The notes below the pieces were generated by a model that worked only from the letters and a program-made list of their open reading frames with translations, made no database searches and was not told the origin of the DNA. The position numbers and the translations under genes are program-made. From Coniferiporia sulphurascens (taxonomy: Eukaryota > Basidiomycota > Agaricomycetes > Hymenochaetales > Hymenochaetaceae): a DNA stretch of 64,000 bases. The stretch spans positions 124,001 through 188,000 of the forward strand of contig NBBA01000012.1 in the NCBI GenBank assembly GCA_002794785.1, written 5' to 3'. Positions 45,046 through 55,552 of this stretch are shown here, piece after piece. Every line of letters begins with the position of its first letter. Position 1 is the first letter of the stretch.

Positions 45046-45356
45046 AAGCCTGCCTTTCAGACTCCCACAAGATATGTCTCGGCCGGCACTCTCACCCCCC
45101 CTTTCCTTTTCTAAGCTTCTTACCTTAACCTGCCCTCAACCGCTTGGTTTGTTCGTAGTGATATGTATTCCTCTCTCCCACGTTTCTCTTACTAAATAGG
45201 GGCTCTACACACTTCGGCACCCTCAGGGGAGCAGAGCCCTTGCCCAGTTTTGTGTGATGCACAATGACAGGTGCCTCTGTTGTTATGTAGTTAGGGCCCC
45301 CCCTCCGGGGGGCAGCTTTTAATTATGTAATACTGCAGGAATAATTTTAAAAAAAA

Positions 45357-45696
45357 GGGCACAGGAAAGGGCCTGCATGGAGTGTGTGTCAGCATCCCAG
45401 CATGCTGAAGTGTAGTGTCTCGGGCCATAGCACTGTGGGAGAGTTCCCCTCAGTGGCTCCAGAGGACTAAATCCTCCGTCAGTTTGTGTGGGGGTAATTC
45501 CCACTATGGGCTTAAGTTGATTCCCAGAAGTGCAGCGGTACTCTACAGGACCTCTATGGTCAGGGAGGGAATGTGTAGGGTAGGGGGGTTGTTCCATATG
45601 GGTGGAGTAGTGCCTATGGCGCCACGACCTGCACCCGGGGTGGCCTCCTGGCATGGCACACCTTACCCTAGTGCTCCAATATAGTGCCCATATGTC
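45357..45696 (+). mobile_element. XR element copy 1, second part
   Basis: Continues XR after LINE-8 and matches the reverse complement of about 48440-48790 (for example GTAGTGTCTCGGGC and GGCATGGCAC). It is cut at CCATATGTC, where LINE-9's 3' tail begins. Confidence 0.8.
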
Positions 45697-45734
<38 letters not shown>

Positions 45735-45998
45735 CTGCAGTATTACATAATTATAAGCTGCCCCCCCGAAGGGGGGGCCCTAACTACATAACAATGGAGG
45801 CGCTCATCATCATGCAACACATGAAACTGGGTGGGGGCCCTGCTCCCTGAAGGGTGCCAAGGTGTGGAGGGCCCCTATTAGTACAAAACAAAAGAAGGGG
45901 GAGGAATACATATCACTACGATGAAACCAAGCGGACGAGGGCAGGCAAAGGAGGTAGTTTAGAATGGAGAAAGGGAGGGTGAGAGCACCAGCCGAGAC

Positions 45999-47348
45999 TG
46001 TTAGATTCACTCCCTGATTAAGGGTTAGAAACAAGTGATAACAGATTCACACAATGATACTAGTTAGTTTAGGGCAGGCTTGATACCCTTCACTCACTAG
46101 AGTGTTAGAGCTGATGATGGTGGTAAGAGACAAGAGATGAATTAAACTGCTTTTTACCACAATTTTACATTGGGCTTTTATACCCTACATGTTGTAGTCT
46201 ATTTACTATGTTCTGGTAGATACTACAACATACTACTCTTGATTTATAAGTCATAGGAATGTTCCAGTACCATCCTGTACATGCTATTTACTATTCTTAG
46301 TTTCCTATGAGTCAGTTACATATTCCAGTATGTTCTACAGCCTACCATGCTATCTTTATCTTATGCCAGAACCTTCCCTGAGTTTCCATCAAGTCATACA
46401 GTATAATATCTAAGTTAACCATTCTTGGATACTACTATACCTATGATGCTTCTCCTTATTTCCTAATCGGTTCTGCTGTGTGATGTGCTATACTTGGCTC
46501 CCATCAATTGCATCTTCAATTGATTGCCATGCTTCCATTGGCTATTCTTTAGCCAAACGCTTAGATATACTTGTGTGGCTCAGCGACTATGCTAGCCTTC
46601 TTAATCTTATCTTGTTGTGGCTTGTTACTTATTACCATAGACTAAGATTGATTCATTTCTTCTATGATATTGTTGAAAGGGGTTCTCTCTGGTGTCCTAT
46701 CGTCTACTGGCATAAAGAGCTCTTTGGGTCCTGTAGCATTTATATTTGTTATCCTGCTATACCCTGGTGTGACTCTATATGAAGGTTCATCATTGAGCCA
46801 TTGTATTACGATTTCTTTATCTATTGGTACTAACTCCTGTCCTTGTCTTGGTTCCTTTCGATCTACTGTTGTGTGTCCTTTGGCTATGAAGTTGGCTTTG
46901 TATGCGAATAGTTGTTCTTGTAATTGTTTATTGATAGTATGAACTATTTGGTGTGCCGCTTCTGCATAGTCGGTTGATGTAATAACTGCCCTTTGATAAC
47001 ATAATGCATTATGTGGCTGATTATAAATCTTGGTTCTTGTGTAAGTGCTGATTACATATCTATTCAATTGATATGAGAACATAGTCACTCTATGCTCAAT
47101 TATTACTTCTAGCCTTTCCGCCACTTGTTGTTCCCTTGTAGTATGATCAAATGTAATTTGACAGTTGTCATATCCTGCATTCTGTCCTACTGTTGCACAT
47201 GCAATATTAAATGCTCTCCATGCTATTTGGTCTGCATCTTTACAATGTTGACATAGGTTTCTAGTATTGATTAGAGTTATGGGTCTTGCCATGTTGATCT
47301 TGCTAATCCGTCGATCCGGCGATCACGATTTTCATCAATTTACTAACA
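45999..47348 (-). mobile_element. Element Y: 1,350-bp TG...CA insertion in LINE-9
   Basis: Begins TGTTAGATTCAC and ends TTTACTAACA; flanked by direct repeat GAGAC (45994-45998, 47349-47353). LINE-12 (near 58110) is uninterrupted at the corresponding position. Far more AT-rich than its host LINE. TG...CA ends with a 5-bp duplication indicate an LTR-type integrase, so it may be a long solo LTR or a non-autonomous element; no internal direct repeats were seen. It encodes one 216-residue ORF. Confidence 0.85.
46642..47292 (-). CDS. 216-residue ORF in element Y, unrecognised
   Basis: Starts MARPITLINTRNLCQHC about 56 bp from the right end of Y and ends FNNIIEEMNQS. Features: a CxxC near the N-terminus (NLCQHCKDADQ), a predicted helical middle rich in Gln and Glu, no signal or membrane segment. 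I do not recognise the family. It is uninterrupted in a region where most ORFs are broken. Position and polar composition would suit a gag-like protein, but that is only a guess. Confidence 0.55.
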   Translation of the reverse strand: MARPITLINTRNLCQHCKDADQIAWRAFNIACATVGQNAGYDNCQITFDHTTREQQVAERLEVIIEHRVTMFSYQLNRYVISTYTRTKIYNQPHNALCYQRAVITSTDYAEAAHQIVHTINKQLQEQLFAYKANFIAKGHTTVDRKEPRQGQELVPIDKEIVIQWLNDEPSYRVTPGYSRITNINATGPKELFMPVDDRTPERTPFNNIIEEMNQS

Positions 47349-47518
47349 GAGACATACAATTAGGAGTCCGAAAGGCGGTCACAAATCAGAGTGGAAGGGT
47401 GGGAGCATGCCTGAAAGCTCCAAGAGAGCCGGGTCCGAGTCCCGGGTATGGGGTCTGGGCATACAATGCATGTAGTTCCGAAGGAGGTCCAAGTCCATAT
47501 CCTCATTGGTGGGGTGTC

Positions 47519-49610
47519 TTTTTTTTTATTTTTTTTTTTTAAATTTATTATTCCTACTGAGCTACACAATACACCTGCGGCCCCGAAGGGGCCGCCTGTA
47601 AACTACTTTACTACTGAGGCACCTGTCATCGCTCATCAAGCGAAACTGGGCGGGGTGTGTGCCTCCTGAGGGAGGCCTAGTGGGGTTATGCGCCCTATTA
47701 TGGAAAATAGAGGAAGAAAGAGGGAGGCATATATATCACGATTATAGTGAACCAAATCAAGTTAAGACGAGATCAGGAAAAGAGAGTCCCTTAGAAGGGG
47801 AAAGGAGTGGCTGCAAGTGCCATAGAAGAAACTGATGGGGAATCCGAATGGCAGTCAAGAGTCAGAGGAAAATGGTGGGAGCGTACCTGAAAGCTCCAAA
47901 AGAGCCAGGTCCGCATCCTGAGTCCTGGATCCGAGCAACCTGCACACGTAGCCCCGGAGGGTGTCCAAGTCGAGGTCATTATCGGTCGGGAGGCCGTCTA
48001 AGTCCATGGTCGCAAAGGCGAGGTGAATTGCTCCAGCTGTGCAGTTGGACATATGGTTGAGGTGGCCTGTCAGGTGTAGCCAGCGCCTTAAGACCAGGAG
48101 GTGGTTTTCATCTGCCCATTTGGTATGGTGGACTGGGAGGGGGTCGCTCTTGGGCCAAACATGTCGAATCCAGGGCTGGAAGGTTTCACATCCACCTAGG
48201 ACATGGGAGGTTGACTGTGCCAGCCAGGGTGGGTGGTTGTGCCATCTGCAGTGGGAGATCAGGCTGTGTCTATGCGGGTAAGCTGAGTCGAAGCTCAACC
48301 AGTAGCCCCCGTAGGGACCGGTGCGGCAGAGGACCTGAGCCACAGCCAGAATTAAGAGTGCCCTTGTGGCACTCAGACAACACGTGTACCTTCCTCAGGA
48401 TATGCAGTGACCGAAACTGCTCCCGCTGTCCTCTACGACATATGGGCGCTATATTGGAGCACTAGGGTAAGGCGTGCCGTGCCAGGAGGCCATCCCGAGT
48501 GAGGGTCGCAGCGCTGTAGGCACTACTCCACCCATATGGAACAACCCCCCTACCCTACACATTCCCTCCCCAACCATAGAGGTCCTGTAGAGTACTGCTG
48601 CGCTTCTGGGAATCAACTTAAGCCCATAGTGGGAATTACCCCCACACAAACCGATGGAGGATTTAGTCCTCTGGAGCCACTGAGGGGAACTCTCCCACAG
48701 CACTACAGCCCGAGACACTACACTTCAGCATGCTGGGATGCCGACGCACACTCCATGCAGGCCCTTTCCCATGCCCTGGCACGTGCTTCAGAAACAGCCA
48801 TTACAGCCAGAATACTCAGGAACCAAGGTCATGGGACAAGTGCCCAGTCAACCCCCAGCCCCGCTTCTGGATCCATGATTGTACCAGGATCTCCGTCTTG
48901 CATACCCAACCCCAGTGGCAAAGCCATCCCAGGGAGTAGGGGATACTAACCACCTCAAGAGGGTCCAACCCACCCAAGAGGCCCATGGTGCCCTGTCGCC
49001 TTTCAGTATCAGGTGGTTCTTACCAGCACGCCATGTGTTATGAGCCCCCTATCTCCTTTTAGCATGAGGTGCCATCATCAGAGACCCTTTTGGGAATTTG
49101 GGGGGGCAGTTTTTGATTTGTCATGCCAGGGACAATGCAGGCCCCAAGGTACCCAGAAGGGCATTGCTCAGCACCTGAAGGCGCAATCCGAGTTGCCCTG
49201 AACCGAGATCTCCCAACCGAAGTCACCTGCTGCGAGACAGGGGGTTTCCCCCCCCCCTGTGAGGATGTTAACGTTGTGTCCCCCCCTGCCAAGCCCACAT
49301 ATAATGCAGGCCCAACGAGCACGCCACCCTGAGAGAGCAGCACAGATGCCAGAAGGATACGAGCTCACTGAGAATCCAACCAGTAGCAACATTTTCAATG
49401 GGTTGCCAAGACCACCGGCGAGCTCTGCACCCATTTCCTGCCATGTTACAGTGACCGACGACCGACCCTGCGCACCAGGGTGAGTCGGAACCTTCTCTCG
49501 TACAATGCCCAGTCCCAGAGAGTCCAGACAAGGTCAGGTAGCTGCGACTTCCCCCAGCCGACCCCAGTCGCAAAACCGAGATGGTGGTGGTAAGAGGACA
49601 GGAAGGATGG
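47519..49610 (-). mobile_element. XR-LINE chimeric retroelement (2.1 kb)
   Basis: One insertion in LINE-9, flanked by the 13-bp duplication TTGGTGGGGTGTC (47506-47518; right copy at 49611-49614 plus 50180-50188, now split by LTR A4). Read on the minus strand it starts CCATCCTTCCTGTCCTCTTA, runs through 1.26 kb of XR to 48346, then continues directly into a LINE ORF2 C-terminus and a LINE-3-type 3' UTR with the GGCCCCTTCGGGGCCGC hairpin and A-rich tail. It has no RT, so it would need LINE proteins in trans. Alternatively XR is the 5' region of an unseen LINE and this is an internal deletion. Confidence 0.8.
47848..48345 (-). pseudogene. LINE-derived ORF2 C-terminal domain in the chimera
   Basis: Reads VAQVLCRTGPYGGYWLSFDS, HCRWHNHPPWLAQSTSHVLG, TFQPWIRHVWPKSDPLPVHH and ends LELSGTLPPFSSDS near 47855. 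Only the portion after RNase H is present. Closest to LINE-3 (shared HLLVLRRWL-type segment and 3' UTR). Open but without a start, so unlikely to be a protein by itself. Confidence 0.75.
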
Positions 49611-49614
49611 TTGG

Positions 49615-50174
49615 TGTTAAGCTCAACAGTTATGCGGTGATCGACATTGGGGCTTCCTGATTGTCGAGGCTGATGGTGATGACAACAGGGCTTCCTAGAT
49701 GTCATAAGTCGAAGATGATCGTTGGCAGGGCTTCCTGATCGATGATGTGGACACGGTAGGCTTCTTAGTGGAGTTGGGTTACAACGAAGTGACTAGTGGC
49801 CAACAGGCACACAGTAGACTGGTGGTAGCAGATAATGGGCTTGTATGAACAAAGAGCACAAGCTTGGGGCTTGTGCTACTGAAGTTACATGCTTATATGC
49901 TACTCTATGTGTTTGCTACTGTAGCAGCCTGTGTAGGGTAGTTTACCAGACTATGGGAGGTCATGGAAACCCAAGGAATGCCTTGGTAATACAAGTAGGG
50001 CTATCAGTAAGCAAAGCACATCATGGTGATGCAATATGGCATCATCATGGCATCTTATGGTGCAAGGCGAAATAAGGATGAGTAAGGCAGAGAAATGGGG
50101 GAGTTGCGCTGACTGATGATGATGAAGAGGAAATGAGTCCACACAGTAAGGGGGAGCGAAGGAAAATTGTAACA
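49615..50174 (-). mobile_element. Solo LTR, family A, copy A4 (560 bp)
   Basis: TGTTAAGCTCAACAG...AAATTGTAACA, direct repeat GTTGG on both sides (49610-49614, 50175-50179). It lies at the very edge of the XR-LINE chimera, splitting that element's right target duplication, and is therefore younger. Confidence 0.92.
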
Positions 50175-50179
50175 GTTGG

Positions 50180-51370
50180 TGGGGTGTCCATCGAGTTCCA
50201 TTGCGGCAAAGGCCAGGCAGATGGTGCCCACGGTTCTGTCAGAGAGGCGGTTCAGGTGCCCTGTCAGCCTAAGCCAGTGGCGCAAAACCAGGATAAGGTT
50301 TTCCTCAGCCCATTCTGAGTGGTGGACTGGGAGGGGGGTTTTGGCTGGCCATACACGCTGAATCCAGGGTCGGAAAGTGGAGCACCTGCCTAGATTGTGG
50401 GCAGTCGTCTGCACGGGCCATGGTGGGTGGTTATGCCACCTGCAGTGGGAGATCAGGCCATGCCTACACTGGTAGGCTGAGTCGAAGCTCAGCCAGTAGC
50501 CCCCATAGGGGACCAGTGTGACAGAGGACTTGTGCCACTGCAGAGAGGTGATGGCGAGGGTGGTCCGCGGAGTGGGTGAGCAATTTCTGCGGGCAATGGG
50601 AGGGGATGCCATGCACTGCCAAGTATTTGTTGGCAGTGGATGTGAGAGGGCAGGCCAGTGATAGAGTCCACCGTTCGACCAGGGTCTTGGTGGCCACTTC
50701 CTTGAGGGTGGAGATGGAGGGCACAAGTTGTGAGGGGGGGAGCTCTGTGGCGAGTTTCGCTTCATCATCAGCCCATTCATTCCCGGGAACATCCGAGTGA
50801 CCCAGACACCACACGAAATGGATGGTGAGACCTGGATGTGAGTCCAGGAGCATCTCGACCCCTGCCTTCCAAAGGTGAAGGAGGTGGGCGCCTGGTACAG
50901 CGGCCCAGCTGTGGAAAAGGTTTAGTGCTGTCAGTGAATCAGACAGGAAGAACAAGTCCGATGCAACAGGCAGGTGGGTGAGGAGGTGGTGCATGGCCCA
51001 GCCGGGAGCAGTGGTGAGAGAGAAAATTTCTGCATCCATGGCTGTGGCACAGGTGGGGGAGGCAAGTCGGTGAGACCATATTTTGGTGAGGCCGCGCATG
51101 GCGCAGATGGCGGATCCCGAGGCGGTTCCAATGCAGGAGCCATCAGTAAAGACCTGGAGATGGGGGGTGGTGCTGAGGTCTAGGGCGGCCTGTACAAATT
51201 TGTTGCATTTGTCACCTGTGACCAGGAGGGAGGGGAGGGTGAAGGTGACCTGTCCACCTGTAAAGGCCAGAGGATCCGTCCAGGGGGGATGCATGTATGC
51301 AGGGACTAGTTGTACCCAAGGGGCTTGGGCCTGCAAAGAAAGGGAAAAAGGTCTATTAGTTACATTGTGA
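50180..51370 (-). pseudogene. LINE-9 ORF2 remnant (RNase H and C-terminal domain)
   Basis: Contains FTDGSCIGTASGSAICAMRG, AEIFSLTTAPGWAMHH, SDSLTALNLFHSW, WCLGHSDVPGNEWADDEAK and HCRWHNHPPWPVQTTAHNLG. Frame is lost near 50530 (an extra base in the GPYGGYWL block). RT motif E (ICWDPGLTFK-like) continues at 51700-51760 in another frame. Confidence 0.85.
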
Positions 51371-51818
51371 AAGCATTTGCAGCCAATAGAGTGGGGGGTG
51401 TGCCATAGGTGCAGGGAGTGGGACGTTTTTTAAATATTCAAAGTAAAAAGAGAGGGGAGGGACCAAGCATAAGAAATTAGTAGAGAAAGGGGAGGCACCT
51501 TTGTAGACACCTAGAATCCACCAGCAGGCCGTGTTTTGCACAGACTGAAGTTGGTTGATCAGGGTTTTTTGGCAGCGGCCATGGTACCAGACAGGAGCAC
51601 CCCATGCTAAGACAGAGCAGACACAGCTGGTGTATAGTCACCGGAGGAGGAGGGCCGATACTCTGCGTTCAGTGTTGCCTAGGATGCGGAGGGCAGCAAG
51701 GGTGGAGAGTCCCTTGGAACACATTCACTCGATGTGGGGCTTAAAGGTCAGGCCTGGATCCCACCAGATCCCAAGCCACCGCAGTGGACAGGAGGGTCGG
51801 ATGAGGGTGTTAGGGTAC

Positions 51819-51925
51819 CAGACTGGTGCACCCCATGCCAATACGGAGCAGACGCAGCTGGTGTACAGTCGCTGGAGGAGGAGGGCAGATACTCCATGTT
51901 CCATGTTGCCTAAGATGTGGAGGGT
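51819..51925 (-). mobile_element. Short duplicated LINE ORF2 piece
   Basis: From 51819 the sequence restarts at TACCAGACTGGTGCACCCCATGC, which matches 51583 onward, and runs to 51925 where LINE-10's tail begins. It is a second, independent copy of the RT thumb segment rather than a continuation of LINE-9. Confidence 0.7.
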
Positions 51926-53442
51926 TTTTTTTTTTTTTTAAAATTATTCCTGCAGTATTACATAATTACAAGCTGCCCCCCCGAAGGGGGGGCCCTAACT
52001 ACATAACAATGGAGGCGCCCGTCATTGCGCATCGCACAAAACTGGGCAGGGGCTCTGCTCCCCGGAGGGTGCCAAAGTGTGGAGAGCCCCTATTGCGTAA
52101 GAGAAACCAGAGAAAGCAGGATACATATCACTATGAATGTACCAAGCGGGTAAGGGCAGGTGAAGTAAGAAGCTTAGAAGGGAGAATGGGGAGGTGAGAG
52201 CACTGGCCAAGACATATCCATAGGAATCCGAAAGACAGGCATTTAATCAAGAGAAAATGGGGGGAGCATACCTGAAAGCTCCAAAAGGGCTGGGTCCGAG
52301 TCCTGGGTTCGGGGTCTGAGCATACAACGCATGTATTCCCATAGGAGGTCCAGGTCCATATGTTTGTCAGTTGGGTGGCCATTGAGGTCCATTGCAGCGA
52401 AAGACAGCCAGATGGTGCCTGTGGCGTGGTCAGAGAGGCGGCTTAGGTGCCCCATCAGCTTAAGCCAGCGGCGCAAAACTGGGAGTTGGTGTTCATCAGC
52501 CCACTCTGAGTGGTGGACTGGGAGAGGGTCTTGAGGTGGCCATACATGTCATATCCATGGGTGGAACATACTGCAGCCACCTAGAATGCGAGCAGTCGAC
52601 TGTGTAGGACATGGGGGGTGGTTGTGCCACCTGCAGTGCGAGATCAGGCCATGCCTGTGCCGGTAGGCTGAGTCAAAACTCAGCCAGTATCCCCCATAGG
52701 GACTGGCACGGCAGAGGACCTGCGTGACTGCAGATAGCTTGCTGTGTGGGTGGTCAACTGAATGCATGAGTAGCTTTTGAGGCTGGCGTGAGGGGAGGCC
52801 ATGCACTGCCAAGTACTTATTGGCAGTTGAGGCAAGGGGGCAGGCTAGCGAGAACGTCCATCGCTCTATGAGGGTGCGGACTGCGACCTCTTTTAGCACA
52901 GAGGTGGATGGCTTTAGGTCGGATGGAGGGAGCTCTGTCACCAGTTTCGCTTCCTTGTCAGCCCATTCATTGCCGGGGATGTCCGAGTGGCTGGGACTCC
53001 AAATGAAATGAATGGTGAGCTGGGGGTACGAGTCCAGCAGGGTCTCCATGCCGGCTTTCCAGATGTGGAGGAGGTGGGCGCCAGGAGCGGCAGCCCACAT
53101 GCGGAAAAGGTGGAGAGCAGTCAGTGAATCGGACAAGAAGAAAATGTCCGATGCAACACGCAGTTGCGCCGGGAGGCAGCACGCTACCCAGCCAGGGGCT
53201 GTGGCAAGGGAGAATTCCTTGGTGTCTGTGGCTGTAGTGCGGGTAGGGGATTCCAGTCGGCGTGACCAGAGTCGAGTGTGGCCTAGCATAGCGCAGATGG
53301 CCGAGCCTGACTTATTGTCAATGTGGGAGCCATCTGTAAATACCTGGACGTGGGGGGTGGAACCGAGTTGGTGCACAGCCATTATGAAGGACTTTCGCAT
53401 GTCGCTGCTAACGGGGTGGCGGGGTGGTGAAACAGACATGGC
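51926..53442 (-). mobile_element. LINE-10: 5'-truncated LINE
   Basis: Minus strand: T-run/AAATTATT tail, CCCCCCCTTCGGGGGGGC hairpin, 3' UTR, then ORF2 C-terminus and RNase H up to 53440, where LINE-11's 5' end (CATCCTTCTTGACCAGTAAC) begins. RNase H: VFTDGSHIDNKSGSAICAML, KEFSLATAPGW, SDSLTALHL, WSPSHSDIPGNEWAD. An Arg codon is TGA at 52549, the same site as the TGA at 44738 in LINE-8. Confidence 0.88.
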
Positions 53443-53500
53443 CATCCTTCTTGACCAGTAACCACCACCATTGACTAGTGCGGGCAGCTAAAACTCCCCC

Positions 53501-55552
53501 ATGTTGAACCCTAGTGACTACTGGAATGCTCTACATCATACTCGACAACCCCTCCCACCTCCCTCTTTGGCCAGTGACGCTGCCGACTGGGCTGCCAGAG
53601 CCGCTGCCAACTGGGTGGCCGCTGGCGCCTCTGCGGCTGCCCGTTTCGGAACGGCCCCCTCCACCCCCACCAACAACCCGCCCCAGGCCCCGACATCCTC
53701 ACCAGATGTCCTCACTCCCTCCCCAGCCATTGGCGACTCCCAATTGGTGTCAGCCTACGACTTCACCGCCCAGGCACATGCGGAGTCAAGGCAGGCATCC
53801 TGAGTCGGCTCCCCAGCCTCCCAGGTAGGGTCGACCCATGGCTCCAATGAATTCGGCGAGACAGCCCCAGAGATGGTGGTTGACCCCCATACCCCCCCTC
53901 AACAGGTGGGAGGCGCAAGCCTCGGGTGGAAATGCTCCTCAGCCGCCATGTCACCTCTCACACTGAGAGGACCCCCTGCCCAACAACATGAACAGCACAC
54001 TGCAGGGTTCATGTACTCCCTCACCCACGCCCTGGACGACTTCGACCAGCAAACCAGGGACGCCACCACCGAGACGATCGACATCAAGGCTGTGCAGTTC
54101 GTAGGCGACCTCCTCTGGAACGTCCAACAAACGCTGGCCAACATTGCGCAAGAAAGGAAAGACCCCCAAAACATCATCTATTCACAACGCGGTGATGGCC
54201 TACAACTTTGCGAGGGAGGGGGTGGTAATCGCCCTCCCGGAACCCTTCGCCCCAGCACACCCCCCACAAAGGGCCCTGGTCACCACAGGGCCCCCTGGCA
54301 CCACTCCCATGACCCCAGAAATGTGGGCGCTGACAGATGCAGTCAAGCGCCTAACCACTGATGTAGCTTCTATTTCCCGTCAGATGGCCTCTATCAGCTC
54401 TAGGCCCACACAACAACAACAGCAGCAACAACAACAGCAACCCGCCCCCCAGGCCGCCCCCACCCTGACCGCCCCCACCACCTATGCCCAAGTAGCAGCA
54501 GCAGCAGCCCCCCTGACAACCACTAACCCAACTCCAGTGGCCCCGGCCACAGGAGCAGTCATCAACCCAGCGATGAAGAAGAAGAAGCGCCAGCATAAGG
54601 TGCCCCCCCACCCACCATGTATGCCAAGGACCCAACCTTGGTCCTCACCCCCACAGTCGGCATACAGGCCAAAAACCAGAAGTCAGCCATGGCCCTGACA
54701 AAAACGTCCCATGAGTTCTTTGCTTCCCTCCCCACCACAGACCAAGTTCCGGTCTTGTCCTCTTCCTACAATGTAAAGGGGAACATCGTGACCACATTTG
54801 CAGTGCACCCATCCTCCGCTAACCTGACCACAGAAACGATCATTGATCGTCACTCCGTAGCCTATGCATCCCATATGCATACTGAGTGTATAGCAGCAGG
54901 AATTAACATCCTGACTGCATTCACACCAACCCCCTCCAGAGTCCGCCCCCAGTCCGCACTGCACATCTCCATGGTGCCCTGCAAGGACTTCCTGTTCAGC
55001 CAGAACAGACACACCATAAACAAGAAGGCCCTCATGGCTGAAATCCGACACAACCCAGCACTCCGCAACCTCGACTTTGTAGTCACCCCTCACTTCACCG
55101 CCACCGAGGACCACTTGCTGACACTTGACAGGTGCCCCATGGTCTTCTCCTTCGTCGACCCAGACGGTTCCATCTGCAAACACCTCCTCAAGAGGCCACA
55201 TGTGTGGATGTTTGGGTCTGCCCTCCGACTTTCGGTCCCACCTGTCTGCCCCACCCTCACTCAATGCGAGTGGTGCCAGGGCCTCGGACACGGAACCAAG
55301 GGCTCCCGAGCCCAACCATGCTGCGCTGACTGTGTGGGCACCCATTTGACCCGCAATCACCGCAAATCGTGCGCCCACTGCGCGACTGATGCAGTGCCTG
55401 AAGGCGACACATGTCCCCACCCCCGCCTCTGCAACAACTGCAAAGGCGACCACCCTGCCACCCTGCCGGCCTGCCCTAAGAAGAGGCGCTACTGCCTAAT
55501 CGAAGAGGCCCTCACCGCCAACCCCACTGATGAACAGATGGAGGAAATATGA
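53501..55552 (+). pseudogene. LINE-11 ORF1: gag-like protein (broken)
   Basis: MLNPSDYWNALHHTRQPLPP at 53501. TGA at 53801-53803 replaces the CGA in LINE-8 (RQASRAGSP). Frames shift near 54182 (an extra T in TATTCACAAC) and near 54605 (C-run). Conserved blocks: AGFMYSLTHALDDFDQQT, FVGDLLWNVQQTLANI, a Gln-rich tract, LTKTSHEFFASLPTTDQVPV, CEWCQGLGHGTKGS (last Cys of the knuckle is Ser here), CAHCATDAVPEGDTC, CNNCKGDHPATLPAC, ending NPTDEQMEEI. Confidence 0.88.

Larger units (their letters stand above)
38684..45356 (+). mobile_element. LINE-8: full-length LINE inserted in XR copy 1
   Basis: Bounded by a 12-bp target duplication GGGCACAGGAAA (38672-38683, 45357-45368) that lies in XR; the uninterrupted XR copy 2 reads straight through the site. 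Starts ATCCTTCTTGACCAGTAACC; ORF1 at 38742, ORF2 from 40785, 3' UTR with CCCCCCTCCGGGGGG and tail TTTTAAAAAAA. Without element B6 (44006-44262 plus its duplication) it is about 6.4 kb, the same as LINE-1, so 6.4 kb is the full element length. Confidence 0.95.
45697..51818 (-). mobile_element. LINE-9: 5'-truncated LINE with three later insertions
   Basis: Minus-strand LINE: (AAT)n tail, UUCG hairpin and 3' UTR at 45697-45998; interrupted by element Y; end of ORF2 at 47354-47518; interrupted by the XR-LINE chimera and LTR A4; RNase H and RT 3' half at 50180-51818. Excising the insertions gives a continuous ORF2 3' half. The 5' end lies in the RT thumb region, where a second, overlapping LINE piece begins at 51819. 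Confidence 0.85.

Noticed and set aside
48449..49483. Several 60-140-residue ORFs on both strands of XR
   Set aside because: Conservation between the two XR copies is at DNA level on both strands and gives no domain; protein coding is not supported.
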